64,000 nucleotides of DNA, taken from positions 704,964 through 768,963 of the forward strand of contig JACTAT010000030.1 in the NCBI GenBank assembly GCA_014526335.1, given 5' to 3'. This document shows positions 57,301 through 63,719 of the stretch, in pieces. A model generated the notes under the pieces. The model worked only from the letters and a program-made list of their open reading frames with translations, did no database searches and was not told the origin of the DNA. Position numbers and translations under genes: made by a program. The number at the start of each line of letters is the position of its first letter. The stretch's first letter is position 1. This DNA comes from Chrysaora quinquecirrha (Eukaryota > Cnidaria > Scyphozoa > Semaeostomeae > Pelagiidae).

Positions 57301-58376
57301 GCCAACTTTGAACCATTTATTTTCAGATGATTTTTGAAGCCGCAAACTGTTTTGAAAAAATTTCTTCTGTCTAACTTTGCAACAATTTCTACTGCGCCAC
57401 AATCTCCTCTTCTTTTCACACGAAAATATCTTACATGTAATAGGACTTCTAGAAACCTCTGAGAATAACAACCCAATCAAAAATTGTATGAAAATATTTA
57501 AAATAAAAAATAAAATCAAATTAGATTTGAGCAACATTTTGCAATATTGTAGTCAAACCTTTTTTTGAAGACCGACCGAGCCGGCTTTTTTGCGAGAAAA
57601 TCTTGGTGTCAAATTTTTAGTTTGCTGCATCTTGGATCGAGCTCGCAACCCTTAGCACAAGAAACAAGCGCATTATTCCATTGCGCTACAATAACAGTTG
57701 ATACTAATTGATGTTTTTGGCAAGCAATTGCATTTTGTTAATTATGCCCACTAACGACAACACTTAACGGCGATTTCAAAGTTTAATTCCTATCATTTGT
57801 GGTTTTATCTTTTGTTACGCGGTTTGGCACGAAAAAGCGTCTATATGCCTATGTACCTATCTATTTTCTATGCGTACATGCGTTCCACGACACCCTCTTA
57901 ATATGTCCTTCGGACATAAAAAGCGTGTAGCTACATTTTACATCTCAACATAAAAAGGCCATTGCAGCTGTGTATCATTTGATTGGTTGGGCTGGCATGG
58001 GCTTGACATGCTGACAAACACTAGTTTTGACGTCACAGGTTAAGATTGCTTGTGGCCTAAAAAAATCTCTCACTTGCTGTATTTCTGCTACGAACTTTAC
58101 AAATATGAAGCAATGGTGGTGGTAAAATAAACAATCAATGAACTAGTCATACCTTAGTATTGCTGTAGAAAGAAATTTGATTTGAATTCTAAAAAACAAA
58201 ACGCAGAAGGCTCACCAGTTTTCGACTTTTCCGGAAACAGTCACTTGATGTTCGGCTACAGCAAACCCAAAATAGGTCATTGGCTTTCCTTGCTTTTTAA
58301 CAGGATAATCCACATCGATATTAAATGATGCCACAACTTGAAACAATGATAGAAAAACTATCAAGAGTCTTTCCAT
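22203..58376 (-). CDS. ITGA: Integrin alpha subunit, whole gene
   Basis: Thirty-two coding exons were placed on the minus strand; together with one missing propeller exon they encode roughly 1,050 residues, the usual length for integrin alpha chains. Integrin alpha pairs with a beta chain at the plasma membrane to bind extracellular matrix and signal to the cytoskeleton. Order: signal peptide, seven-bladed FG-GAP propeller, thigh, calf-1, calf-2, furin-type cleavage site, one membrane helix and a short tail with GFFKR. There is no inserted alpha-I domain between blades 2 and 3. All neighbouring exon phases agree except around the missing blade-7 exon (between 41936 and 40407). ATG 58376 was chosen because it starts a signal peptide followed by FNIDVDYP, the normal mature N-terminus. 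Introns carry many transposons. The vertebrate orthologue class cannot be decided. Confidence 0.95.
24347..25665. other. Integrin intron sequence with degraded repeats
   Basis: Left part of the intron holding the gypsy element. CGATTGTAAGCGGCCCTCG near 24450 and TTAGCCGCCCTTAATTATAT near 25180 look like ends of a degraded DNA element. No gene supported. Confidence 0.35.
25670..25872 (-). repeat. 3' LTR of gypsy element
   Basis: 203 bp; on the plus strand it runs TGTGATGAAG...CTCCTCCACA. Identical to the other LTR. Confidence 0.95.
25873..25881 (-). other. Gypsy polypurine tract
   Basis: AGAGGGGAG on the minus strand directly before the 3' LTR. Confidence 0.7.
26060..27166 (-). CDS. Gypsy integrase core and C-terminus
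   Basis: 368 residues. The integrase core has Asp in VGVDIVGPL, Asp in [10 protein letters not shown] and Glu in [16 protein letters not shown], completing the DDE triad. The C-terminal region has the GPYRVI motif of the gypsy integrase tail; no chromodomain seen. It overlaps the upstream ORF by about 120 bp in another frame, which marks a frame break near 27.1 kb. Confidence 0.9.
   Translation of the reverse strand: MHLARHVLRIKLFKPRFPMKPIDITPEPFFMVGVDIVGPLKTTRQGNKYILTVIDYYTKYAEAEALPNQEATTVVKALEQIFSRHSMPRILLTDQGRNFESHLFASMCSLFGIEKRRTTPYHPQTDGLCERFNGVLKLLLRMRVNKDCDDWDEQLPSALLAYRISKQETTGVSPFELMYGRAPRVAFDIEDKHEVKRPIGGPAKYLEELNERHNKLKHYVTEKSEKARKKQKDNYDTRYRVSRNKEIELRDIVLYKNPVARGLSQKYLGPYRVISKIEGNCEIESTSDGKRKFVHSNTLKRFSPADIVFDDVSINEEVNDIDENESEEEDDLLVNYRRRIEQNDGNQRYNLRRDRRPPERYGIPVTDY
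27045..28097 (-). CDS. Gypsy RNase H and integrase zinc-binding region
   Basis: 350 residues. Begins in the RT connection ([14 protein letters not shown]), then RNase H ([32 protein letters not shown]) and the H2C2 zinc-binding domain of integrase ([12 protein letters not shown] ... CASCETC). The last part reads out of frame after NKT. Confidence 0.9.
   Translation of the reverse strand: MGLVSYYRRFISGFSDIATPLNKLLQKDVAFVWSAHCENAFKILKEQLSTCPILAFPDNDADFILYTDASDVGIGAVLAQKKGDEDERVISYASKAFSPAERNWTTTEKEAFAIVWALQYFHAYVFGRRVTVYSDHKALQWLRNIKHPNGKLARWILKLEQYDYVIIHKPGTAMNHADALSRAPVNSIKVSIWSTEDFKELQDLDQDISSVKQWISTNEKPEERPADGNRTLLTLYNAIDSLIVENDVLYRKWTDEMGEERLQAVVPKYLTSNILKEAHQRIGHLGVHKTFDFIQKRFYWPGFHKAVEDYCASCETCAKNKTVQTTFSDETDRYYTRTLLHGWSRYSRPA
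28054..28434 (-). CDS. Gypsy reverse transcriptase, C-terminal half
   Basis: 126 residues with [16 protein letters not shown] and the catalytic CLVYLDDVL, then the thumb region ([17 protein letters not shown]). The N-terminal half of RT lies at 28435-28737 in broken frames. Confidence 0.9.
   Translation of the reverse strand: MPFGLANAVPTFQRLMQKVLQGLSPKKCLVYLDDVLITGKNFDEHLSNLKEVLEAIKNAGLQLKSAKCFFARDSVKYLGFVISNEGLGPDSAKVRAVSEYPQPKDLTELRRFYGSCFVLPSIHLRF
28738..29361 (-). CDS. Gypsy pol, protease-to-RT linker
   Basis: 207 residues between protease and RT, including the Leu/Glu-rich stretch before RT ([17 protein letters not shown]). The end leaves frame just where the RT fingers should begin. 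Confidence 0.75.
   Translation of the reverse strand: MAYKLQSCDRHRKPMISFPDKSQIPLFIHDSAVTDPEAVLLSEDVEIPPNREVIHRARVKSPLINQSLLEPNVKLAEKGILIVRVLVRPVQQTVPIQIINPGNNNVKLYRGTKIGSLEHVEIADPILEENEEQTVSQFNWDLDHLKGQEREQIQTLLNTYKGIFANDLSELGCTSEVEHNIDTGMHSLLNSCQGDFQMPLGPSLRIK
29316..30716 (-). CDS. Gypsy gag and protease
   Basis: 466 residues. Gag matrix/capsid-like region to about residue 200 ([30 protein letters not shown]), then three CCHC knuckles ([42 protein letters not shown]) and an aspartic protease ([19 protein letters not shown]). Confidence 0.92.
   Translation of the reverse strand: MSGPKLAMARQGQGAAAAAADADEIQRTSYSLFRRPDKYRIGDDFNLFVKKLILYFEAVELENVKKRRLALLFNLTDDAFRLAESVEFASENENPDGWKEWIDQLKVLFERNQTQTEKRYNFNKRIQEPGESVDSYAVSLREFGAKCGFKGEEYTSRLIDQFVLGLKDQSTQNKLLQEPPKTLDDAVSLARRFEAANATMQKLKAETYVNEQQQSSRVQIGAVSSLRTTQVCFSCNGFGHVAKQCPTLQNFQARRNNKICYNCNKPGHISRDCRANRVQMPNTVLPSQNPNRNPSGNIPSNLKCYRCGNKGHTSRVCRAQLQPEDKNEAQRTDNQSSDQQSKSDTRVRLSSVFPVNKKKTLMIEVNLNGIARLCVVDTGASVSLISKDEWQLLTNDSDSLLPSDIVAEAANSSPIGILGKTFLSVDINGNQKREQEFYVTNEMVSEIILGLDWLTNCKAVIDTGNQ
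30776..30793 (-). other. Gypsy primer-binding site, probably tRNA-Gln
   Basis: TGGAGGTCCTACCGAGAT begins four bases after the 5' LTR. It is complementary to a tRNA 3' end of the form CTCGGTAGGACCT-CCA, which resembles eukaryotic tRNA-Gln. Confidence 0.5.
30797..30999 (-). repeat. 5' LTR of gypsy element
   Basis: 203 bp, identical to 25670-25872. Confidence 0.95.
31050..40407 (-). CDS. ITGA: Integrin alpha thigh and calf exons
   Basis: Exons: 40407-40333 ([10 protein letters not shown]), 39146-39085 ([14 protein letters not shown]), 38844-38699 ([17 protein letters not shown]), 38100-37942, 37809-37745 ([14 protein letters not shown]), 37644-37506 ([14 protein letters not shown]), 36417-36322, 35927-35848, 35114-35028, 33567-33465 ([15 protein letters not shown]) and 31151-31050 ([18 protein letters not shown]). 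SRPVV opens the thigh domain, CDPCIPDL is the conserved start of calf-1, and GGEIKGESA with VTNNGP...WP is typical of calf-2. All GT-AG junctions and phases fit. The last intron of this block (24347-31049) contains a gypsy element. Confidence 0.9.
32225..32881 (+). CDS. Armadillo-like helical protein (ARMH2-like), intronless, nested in integrin intron
   Basis: A single plus-strand ORF of 218 residues starts at an ATG in good context (ATAATGG) and is followed by AATAAA at 32943-32948. It is opposite in strand to the integrin and sits wholly in the intron between exons 33567-33465 and 31151-31050. The protein is helical, with [16 protein letters not shown] near residue 70, [14 protein letters not shown] near residue 150, and a C-terminal [18 protein letters not shown]. 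These match my memory of the small vertebrate ARMH2 (armadillo-like helical domain containing 2), whose function is unknown. The assignment needs a database search. It could be an ancient single-exon gene or an old retrocopy with a preserved frame. Confidence 0.7.
   Translation: MEYLKTRFTHGFTTSRRSQDWNISDEDSMLNESDLYKKNIHKAWMNSKRPGIGLEEKAKMIKKIGNLAWTGGPAASKFASEYFPYIIDLLSESNLPTKFVITIIKAMVEICWLNTDIKNNQHGRNVLRILYSILNNDCQQVSSDQQRWAVYAMVCLATDNYSNQLELLKLPKLNEKLDVMSQEIWNGWKYNEALKLSQLLGFNYENQEISGDDFAKNF
32943..32948 (+). terminator. Poly(A) signal of the nested gene
   Basis: AATAAA 62 bases after the stop codon; a second AATAAA occurs near 33065. Confidence 0.5.
33800..34400. repeat. G-rich minisatellite, ~203-206-bp higher-order unit
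   Basis: The block starting TCATGATGCTGGTTGGTAGG recurs at 33891, 34094 and 34300. Each unit is itself built of GGTGGTTGTGGTG-like subrepeats. Long ORFs on both strands (Gly/Val-rich and Thr/Pro-rich) are artefacts. Confidence 0.9.
34441..34520. repeat. ATT/GAT microsatellite
   Basis: Runs of GAT then ATT triplets adjoining the minisatellite. Confidence 0.85.
34800..34850. repeat. TGAG tetranucleotide microsatellite
   Basis: About eleven perfect TGAG units in an integrin intron. Confidence 0.9.
36739..36751. repeat. Poly-G run
   Basis: A homopolymer of about 12-13 G in an AT-rich intron. Confidence 0.8.
40990..41585. repeat. Duplicated sequence ending in an (ATT)n tail, possible retroelement 3' end
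   Basis: AATATTGTGAGAAGAGAGAG and the following ~115 bp at 41000-41115 recur near 41255-41370. The block ends in TTAAATAAAGTCATTATTAT followed by ATT repeats, as at the 3' end of some non-LTR retrotransposons. No RT is seen. It occupies the interval where the blade-7 exon should lie. Confidence 0.4.
41936..46265 (-). CDS. ITGA: Integrin alpha exons 9-15: propeller blades 3-7
   Basis: Exons: 46265-46225 ([14 protein letters not shown]), 46108-46040 ([15 protein letters not shown]), 45894-45833 ([18 protein letters not shown]), 45176-45089 ([19 protein letters not shown]), 43786-43684 ([17 protein letters not shown]), 42316-42222 ([19 protein letters not shown]) and 42026-41936 ([17 protein letters not shown]). 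The calcium loops DLDLDG and DMDSNG follow the DxDxDG pattern of integrin blades; the earlier loop NIKNNQG has lost its acidic residues. The next exon, starting in phase 1 and ending in phase 2 and expected to encode a GAY-type FG-GAP end, was not located between 41936 and 40407. Confidence 0.9.
43399..43672. mobile_element. MITE-like element with GGTACC-rich interior
   Basis: The left end AGAGGGGTGACAGGG and the right end CCCCTGTCATCCCCTCT are inverted. The interior repeats ACCTGGTACC and related motifs many times. Flanking AATAA may be the target duplication. Confidence 0.5.
44352..44397 (-). ncRNA. Degenerate hammerhead ribozyme motif
   Basis: On the minus strand CTGATGA is followed by a GGACC/GGCCC stem and then GAAAA instead of the required GAAAC. 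The stem I partner TTTGA now faces TTAAA. It is probably inactive. Confidence 0.5.
44580..44774 (-). pseudogene. GIY-YIG endonuclease C-terminus of a Penelope-like element
   Basis: About 64 residues: [19 protein letters not shown], then [20 protein letters not shown] and SSIPLELF. This is the typical end of the endonuclease domain of animal Penelope-like elements, with the conserved Glu in HESLLI. It is a fragment with no RT upstream. Confidence 0.7.
44858..44904 (+). ncRNA. Type I hammerhead ribozyme motif
   Basis: All core parts are present in order. Stem I 5' strand TTTGA (44860-44864), CTGATGA (44865-44871), stem II GGACC with loop TTTGATA and GGCCC (one mismatch), GAAAC (44890-44894), cleavage triplet GTT (44895-44897), stem I 3' strand TCAAA (44898-44902). 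Stem III would be minimal, as described for Penelope-type ribozymes. Activity is not known. Confidence 0.6.
45193..45581. mobile_element. TA-flanked MITE, family 1 copy B
   Basis: GACCATTTCAACTATGGGCC at the left and GGCCCTTAGTTGAAATGGTC at the right, each bordered by TA. The interior (GGATTTGACCGTCAG, AAGGTGCTGAATTCGAA) matches the element at 7168-7541. Confidence 0.8.
46401..46494 (-). mobile_element. 5S rRNA-derived sequence (SINE3-like or pseudogene)
   Basis: On the minus strand CTACGGCTTGATTCCATAG, CACACCGGTTCCCG, TGATCACTGAAGTTAAGCAT and GGATGGGTTACC follow the order of 5S rRNA (start, TGATC, AAGTTAAGCA, GGATGGGTGACC). The 3' end departs from 5S, so this is either the head of a 5S-derived SINE or a truncated 5S pseudogene. 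Confidence 0.65.
46669..46830. repeat. GGCCCC-rich repeat, left copy
   Basis: CGGCCCCGGCCCTGCAGCCC and neighbouring GC hexamers in an AT-rich intron. TGATTTTTCAACATGTAATT follows. An inverted copy lies at 47997-48147. Confidence 0.85.
47411..47868. repeat. Minisatellite with CAGTACNGTGGAGG units
   Basis: About twenty units of two kinds: a long one, CAGTACAGTGGAGGGATA plus YCAT, and a short one, CAGTACGGTGGAGGATGTT. The left edge TCACCCTGGGTAATGTATG resembles the tips of the foldback element at 59.8-62.1 kb. The long ORFs in all three frames are repeat artefacts. Confidence 0.85.
47997..48147. repeat. GGGGCC-rich repeat, inverted right copy
   Basis: Reverse complement of the 46.67-kb GC-rich copy, including CATGTTGAAAAATCAGGGCC. 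It carries four perfect GGGGCC units at about 48010-48033, a sequence able to form G-quadruplexes. Confidence 0.85.
48519..58376 (-). CDS. ITGA: Integrin alpha exons 1-8: signal peptide and propeller blades 1-3
   Basis: Exons: 58376-58216, 54611-54481, 53881-53808, 52614-52479, 50958-50888, 49998-49956, 49668-49594, 48563-48519. Exon 1 gives a hydrophobic signal ([17 protein letters not shown]) and [10 protein letters not shown]. Exon 2 has [15 protein letters not shown] and PGAVFKC, the blade-1 FG-GAP. Exon 3 has [12 protein letters not shown]; exon 4 begins ACAHRAVY and contains a Cys-rich [10 protein letters not shown]; exon 5 has [11 protein letters not shown]; exon 6 has [13 protein letters not shown]; exons 7-8 give [14 protein letters not shown]. 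The small exon 6 (43 bp) and exon 8 (45 bp) are supported by phase and by the FG-GAP pattern. Confidence 0.9.
50308..50610. repeat. Degenerate copy of the GTAC-GTGG minisatellite family
   Basis: Starts TCACACATGTAATGTATGTG followed by CAGTACAGTAGAGAGATATC, then scattered CAGTACAGTGGAAGGATA-type units. It is an older relative of the 47.4-kb array. Confidence 0.6.
51270..51316 (+). ncRNA. Degenerate hammerhead-like core
   Basis: CTGACGA, then an AGCCT/AGGTT stem with loop GTGAT, then GAAAC and ATT. The core has C in place of the U of CUGAUGA, so it is probably a decayed Penelope-type ribozyme. Confidence 0.35.
51786..52373. mobile_element. Non-autonomous pogo/Tigger-like element
   Basis: Ends CAGTTGACATCCGCTATCTC and GAGGTAGCGGATGTCAACTG are inverted and bordered by TA. 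The TATCTCGAAC motif repeats inside. TIR style and TA duplication match pogo-group (Tc1/mariner) elements. No transposase frame survives. Confidence 0.75.
54135..54443 (-). other. Unassigned ORF in integrin intron
   Basis: A 102-residue ORF between integrin exons 2 and 3. It has a protein-like composition ([20 protein letters not shown]) unlike the surrounding AT-rich noise. There is a faint resemblance to TAF2 (FSDNYY...DALAN), too weak to name. It could be a retro-pseudogene fragment. Confidence 0.25.
55748..56139. mobile_element. MITE with 9-bp target duplication (Mutator-like)
   Basis: GCTAGATAG flanks the element at 55739-55747 and 56140-56148. The ends CCTGGGGGGTACTTC and GAAGTACCCCCCCC...CCTGG are inverted. 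A 9-bp duplication is characteristic of Mutator-type transposition. No transposase present. Confidence 0.75.
56204..56600. mobile_element. MITE-like element with TTTTTTATAAGG ends
   Basis: CACACTTTTTTTTATAAGGA at the left is mirrored by TCCCTTATAAAAAAATAG at the right. The interior has repeats of AGTTCCTTAATAGTTCC. It resembles the TA-flanked MITE at 60535-60902. Exact ends uncertain. Confidence 0.5.
56630..57030. repeat. GAT trinucleotide microsatellite, ~400 bp
   Basis: Long imperfect run of GATGAT with AAT and GAC variants. Long Met/Ile-rich ORFs on both strands are artefacts. Confidence 0.95.
57630..57700 (-). mobile_element. tRNA-like sequence, possible SINE head
   Basis: On the minus strand TAGCGCAATGG (A-box, 57678-57688) and GCTCGATCC (B-box, 57634-57642) lie at the right distance for a Pol III tRNA promoter. 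The flanks do not form a clean acceptor stem, so a SINE head or tRNA relic is more likely than a working tRNA. Confidence 0.5.
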
Positions 58377-58902
58377 ACACCACATGTCTGTCTAAAATTC
58401 TATTTCAGTTCAGTTCTTCGGTTTAGCTCACCTCCCAGTCCCGCCTTTGCCGAAGTCGAATTTTTCGAAAAACACAATCAATAATCACAAGGGGACGATG
58501 CATCATAAATCTCCGTGAAGGGCGTAAATTAAGGTGGCTCGGCAAAAAGGATGGGTGTGGTAAATCTAATGTATCATACACATACAGGGCGAATTCCAGA
58601 AACTGCATCCCTCATACACATATCATCATCGACATACATTTACCATAAAGATTCTTTCTTTTAATTTTATTAAGTCACCTTTGCAAATTAAACACGCAAA
58701 GAATTACGCAAAACACAACATTTTCAGATTTTAGCTCAGCAAAAATTCGATCGCCGCGCTCGCACTTCAAGGTTGTCGTATATGATAACTTTAATTTGTA
58801 ATTCGTTTCTTACGTGCTAACCACGACAACAACTGTTTGCGGACAAAGCATTTCGGGATTTTGGGAAATTCGAAGGATTTTGTATTAAAAAGTGCAATTA
58901 GT

Positions 58903-59332
58903 CAGTGGTGATTTCTGAGAGGGGCTCAGGGGGCGGAGCTCCCCTTGTTAAATTTATGGGGGGCTCAGCCCCCAAACAACTTTATTTATCGTACTTTTGA
59001 AAATCTCCTGTTGTCCTTTATGTAACTAAAAGATGCTTTAATTGCAAATATCTTAGCGTAAAGTGTGCATTAATTGATATTTCTCTTTTCTGTAGCATCT
59101 TTTTGAGATGTTTCGATTCCTGAAGGCTAATTTGTCTTTCCTTAATTCCGATCTTCCTATTTTCATGGACACTAAAACTTTTTTAATTGCTCTTTACAAA
59201 GTTTGGTTGCTTAAGCACTGGTTATCATATTTTCACTCGTAAAAATATGGACGTGGTCGCAAGAAACCACACCCCCTCCCATGACGTCATCACTGGAGCC
59301 TCTCTTGTTGATTTTTTTAGAAATCACCACTG
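58903..59332. mobile_element. hAT-type MITE with 8-bp target duplication
   Basis: CAATTAGT flanks both sides (58895-58902 and 59333-59340). The ends CAGTGGTGATTTCT / AGAAATCACCACTG are perfect 14-bp inverted repeats. CAGNGGTG termini with 8-bp duplications are typical of hAT elements. At 430 bp it lacks a transposase. Confidence 0.85.
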
Positions 59333-59778
59333 CAATTAGTAAATGTCGTTGGAGAAGATGCACAGCATAGTAAGCATTGCACTTGGTTACTTTGTAGAGT
59401 CGCGAGGAGAGTCATACTGAAGTCCTTCAGCCCATTATATTTGCATCATAGACTGTGAAGCTCTTGATTCCGGAAATTTTCTACTATGGAGCATCTTCTT
59501 CTTCTTCTTCTAAAATCAGGCCCGCCTCAATTCGTGTAATGTTACTTTCAACGTCAATAAAAGTCGGCTTCTGAAAATCACAATTTCGTCACTCTCGAAC
59601 CAATGGGTCTAAAGACAGACGAAGTTTCAAGAGACTTGGGATGTAGGTGATTTGTAGCAAGTTAGGAGTTATTACTTTTCTAGTGGTTTTCATCTCAGAT
59701 CTAGTAGCTGGACTTGATATTTTGAAGGCGGCCTACCAGTCAATGCCGCGATTTGGAAAGGCGGCGATTTTCCATGTC

Positions 59779-62102
59779 TCACCCCGTGTAACGTGTGTGC
59801 AGTACCGTGGGGATGCGCAGTACCGTGGGGATGTTCAGTACATGTGGGAGGCATCCCTGAGTACCGTGGGGATGTTCAGTACCGTGGGGAGGCATCCTGA
59901 GTACCGTGGGGCGACATCTTGAGTACCGTGGGGATGTTCAGTACCGTGGGGGATACCATGATTTCTGTGGGAGGCATCATGAGTACCGTGGGGATGTTCA
60001 GTACCGTGGGGAGGCATCTTGAGTACAGTGGGGGATATCATGATGTCTGTGGGGAGGCATCCGTGAGTACCGTGGCGGATATTCAGTACCGTGGGGGGAT
60101 ACCTTGAGTACCGTGGGGGATGTTCAGTACCGTGGGGAGGCATCTTGAGTACCGTGGAGGGATATCATGATGTCTGTGGGGAGGCATCATGAGTACCGTG
60201 GGGATGTTCAGTACCGTGGGGGATATCATGAGTACAGTGGGGAGGCATCTCTGAGTACCGTGGGGTTGCTCAGTACCGTGGGGAGGCATCATGAGTACCG
60301 TGGGGATGTTCAGTACCGTGGGAGGCATCTCTGAGTACCGTGGCGGATGTTCAGTACGGTGGGGTTGATCAACTGTAATCAATCTTCGAATCACTTTTTC
60401 CGTTGTTATTTTTATAACTTATCGTGCGGGATTAGTACATCGTTTCTTAGTCAACACAACGGAAAACCAGACTACTATGAATGTCAAGTTCACAAGAATC
60501 GTTGGGATAATAATAGAAAAAATAAAGGAAGATACACGTATTTTTTATAAGAAACTCTTTATAAGAAACCCAGACTCTCGAATGGCCAAAGCGTTAAGAA
60601 ACTCCAGTAGTGGAATTTTATAGCGTAGGAACCTTTTCACCTCAAACAGAGAAAATTTTCTTTATTTTCCGTTTTCTCTACGATAAAGCATTTCTGTGAC
60701 AAGAAGACAAAAGGAACCCATATGCATACAAACACGATCGATAAATGGGTTTGGAACATCATTAAGATACAGTAGAATAACTATGTTGCCAAATATGGAT
60801 ATTTAAGAAACTCGTAAGAAACTTTCAGTACTCAAAATCTGAAAATTTTAAGAAACTTTTAGTACTGGATCAATTTTTTAGTTTCTTATAAAAAAATACG
60901 TGTATATTAAAAACATAGCGGGTTAAGCTTGTCATTTCTTAGTGAATCGAACGGAAAATCAGTCCAAAATAACTGTCAAATTCACAAGAGTACTTTGCGT
61001 GAGATAATTCGAGCTATTTTAAAATGAGTTGCGGGTATAGGAAAACGTGGCCCCTTTCATAAACTCTTGTCAAATTGTTACAATAATTTGTAGGAAGTCA
61101 GCAATTCTTTTTATTTGGTCCGTCGTCCACATCGACCTGTTTCGTATGTTGCAAGAAGGTATCAAACGCTGAGCACGGGCTGCCTGCCCTTCTAGGAGCA
61201 TGCTGCAAAAATTTTTATTACAGCTCATCCATCGAGATCTTAATTCATTCTCTCATTTGGTCAGTACAACACACTTTTGTAAGGAACAGTTGTCCTAAAC
61301 AGGTTCTAGAATTTAGAAATATCAACTACAGAACAAAACTTCGCTGTGTTGTGAAATACATCAGATTATCTCACGCAATTGTGAACTTGACATTCATAGT
61401 AGTCTGCTTTCCCGTTGTGTTGACTAAGAAACGATGTACTAATCCCGCACGATAAGTTATAAAAATAACAACGGAAAAAGTGATTCGAAGATTGATTACA
61501 GTTGATCAACCCCACCGTACTGAACATCCGCCACGGTACTCAGAGATGCCTCCCACGGTACTGAACATCCCCACGGTACTCATGATGCCTCCCCACGGTA
61601 CTGAGCAACCCCACGGTACTCAGAGATGCCTCCCCACTGTACTCATGATATCCCCCCACGGTACTGAACATCCCCCACGGTACTCATGATGCCTCCCCAC
61701 AGACATCATGATATCCCTCCACGGTACTCAAGATGCCTCCCCACGGTACTGAACATCCCCCACGGTACTCAAGGTATCCCCCCACGGTACTGAATATCCG
61801 CCACGGTACTCACGGATGCCTCCCCACAGACATCATGATATCCCCCCACTGTACTCAAGATGCCTCCCCACGGTACTGAACATCCCCACGGTACTCATGA
61901 TGCCTCCCACAGAAATCATGGTATCCCCCACGGTACTGAACATCCCCACGGTACTCAAGATGTCGCCCCACGGTACTCAGGATGCCTCCCCACGGTACTG
62001 AACATCCCCCACGGTACTCAGGGATGCCTCCCCACATGTACTGAACATCCCCCACGGTACTGCGCATCCCCCACGGTACTGCACACACGTTACACGGGGT
62101 GA
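59779..62102. mobile_element. Foldback-like element with ~720-bp inverted arms of tandem repeats
   Basis: Left arm 59779-60495 and right arm 61379-62102 are inverted copies. The outer ends are TCACCCCGTGTAACGTGTG and its complement. Each arm is an array of GTACCGTGGGGATGTTCA and GAGTACCGTGGGGAGGCATC units, then unique sequence (CGTGCGGGATTAGTACATCG). Unusual variants such as GCGACATCTTG and CAGTACATGTGGG appear at matching places in both arms. The ~880-bp middle has no transposase and contains a separate MITE and a further partial copy of the unique arm sequence near 60930-61010. No target duplication is clear. Confidence 0.75.
60535..60902. mobile_element. TA-flanked MITE nested in the foldback spacer
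   Basis: CACGTATTTTTTATAAGAAAC at the left and GTTTCTTATAAAAAAATACG...TG at the right are inverted, bordered by TA. TTAAGAAACT motifs repeat inside. A Tc1/mariner-type non-autonomous element. Confidence 0.75.
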
Positions 62103-62369
62103 TATCTTTAGCTAGACTTGCTTCCCAAGTCCCTAACTTTCGCTCACATTGAATTGAATTGATGTTGTTGTTGTTCGCTACAGTCAGGGACTTGTTTCCT
62201 TTTATCATCTGAAAGTGGCATCTCGCTCCAAAAAATTGGCGCACCAATCAGAGAGCAGTATTTCGAAATAAGCATTCTGATTGGTTGATTTAGCGATTTC
62301 AACCCGCAATGAGGCATTTGCCGTTGAAAATGTGACCCCCCAGGATTACATGAGAACTTTGGTCGGCAA

Positions 62370-62495
62370 TGGAGGGAAAACATCATCACAGCTTCGCAGA
62401 AAGCAACAAATTTGGTTACAGAATCTTCTTGTTGGGAGACTTCAGCAAGATTTTTTGCATTCAACTCTGTGATAATCGCTTTGTAAATGGACTCT
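62370..62495 (-). CDS. Possible internal coding exon of an unknown minus-strand gene
   Basis: After an acceptor-like GTGAGCAG, the minus strand reads LESIYKAIITELNAKNL and then QQEDSVTKFVAFCEAV, ending at a possible GTGATG donor. The helical pattern is protein-like and recalls the start of RUN domains, but this is a guess. No start codon is in frame, so exons upstream would be needed. Confidence 0.25.
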
Positions 62496-62509
62496 AAGCT
62501 GCTCACATT

Positions 62510-63715
62510 GGGTTCGGAAAAGAGAAGTTTTTCTTCTGTTTTTGTACCGACTTTTTGGATTCATATTCCCGGCAAGTGGCAAGGTCGGCAAGGCAAGCAC
62601 AACACAGGCCGAAGAACTGATTTAAACTGGCAAACAACTAATCTATCCAGACGTAAATATTTTGAACTTCAATTGTTTCCTGTGCCAGACAGAACATTTG
62701 GTATAAATCTTTCTGTTTGCACCAAGTAGAATTTGATTCAGTGTTCTGACATTTTGTCTAAGTTTTGCTCATTGAAATTTTTCTCTGAATCTGCTTTTCT
62801 CAATTTTGAGCTGATGGGTTTTCCGGCTTTCCACGCCAAAACGGTACAGTTCACCGCTCTCAAATTTTATGAGTAGACTATATAATTGTAATTTTATGTT
62901 ACTTCTCCAAAATAAATATTCACGAATCAAAAGTACGCATTTTACAGTAACGCTGAATCAAATTTGAAAGTGCAGTAACAAGATTTTACATCGCCATTCG
63001 AGGACTAAATCATCTTGAAAAAGACTTTTTTGGTTTGTTTGTTAGAAATAGCCCTCATCAATCAAATTACTGTTAGCCTGTTAGATGTTTAGTTAAAATC
63101 ATTTTAAGAAGAATTGCAAACCGAAAGTTTATGTTTTTAGTGTCGTGCTGCAGTTTGCTCAAAATATTTGAAAGCATGTTTGAACTGACTCAGAATTTAC
63201 ATGATATGATGGTTTTTTTCGGCAGGAGCAAAAAACGATGAGCTTGTATACTTTCTTTTTTTGTTTTATCTTAAAAGTGACAGATAAACAAGCATTTTTA
63301 TTTATATAAATTTGTTTCAAATATTTCTCAGCCGAGTCGAGTCAAGTCGAGTTGGAAACACAGCAAAAAGTGAGATGAGAGAGATTTCTGTCGGGGGGTC
63401 GCCACATCTTTAGCCGAACAGAATAATGGAAACGAGGCAGCAAATTTCGATCCACTTTCGCCACACGAAAGGGAATGAGTCGTTAGTTTGAGCGTCCAGC
63501 AATTCAATTCAATAGCGATAACTACGACTCGTGTAGTGTAGTAAGTCTAAGCAAGCGCTTGCTTTGGTTAGAAGTTATCATGTTTGTTAATTTTGGAAAT
63601 TTCACCGCGAGTTTCTACACAAGTCAGGAACAAATCTTATTTCGTGAATTGGTTTGCTAGATTTCGACTCATTATTGCCACCAAACTTCGATGCTTTCCT
63701 CTTTTACAAGTATCC
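62510..63715. other. No gene recognised
   Basis: AT-rich sequence with no convincing ORF. The last few hundred bases may be promoter and 5' untranslated region of a plus-strand gene. Confidence 0.35.
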
Positions 63716-63719
63716 TAAT

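Noticed and set aside
57046..57537. Minus-strand ORF of 163 residues in the first integrin intron
   Set aside because: AT-driven Phe/Ile/Lys composition and no recognisable domain.
57630..57700. Functional tRNA gene
   Set aside because: A- and B-boxes are present but no complete cloverleaf with acceptor stem could be drawn.
59835..62001. Several His/Pro/Thr-rich ORFs around the foldback arms
   Set aside because: All derive from GTACCGTGGGG repeat units.
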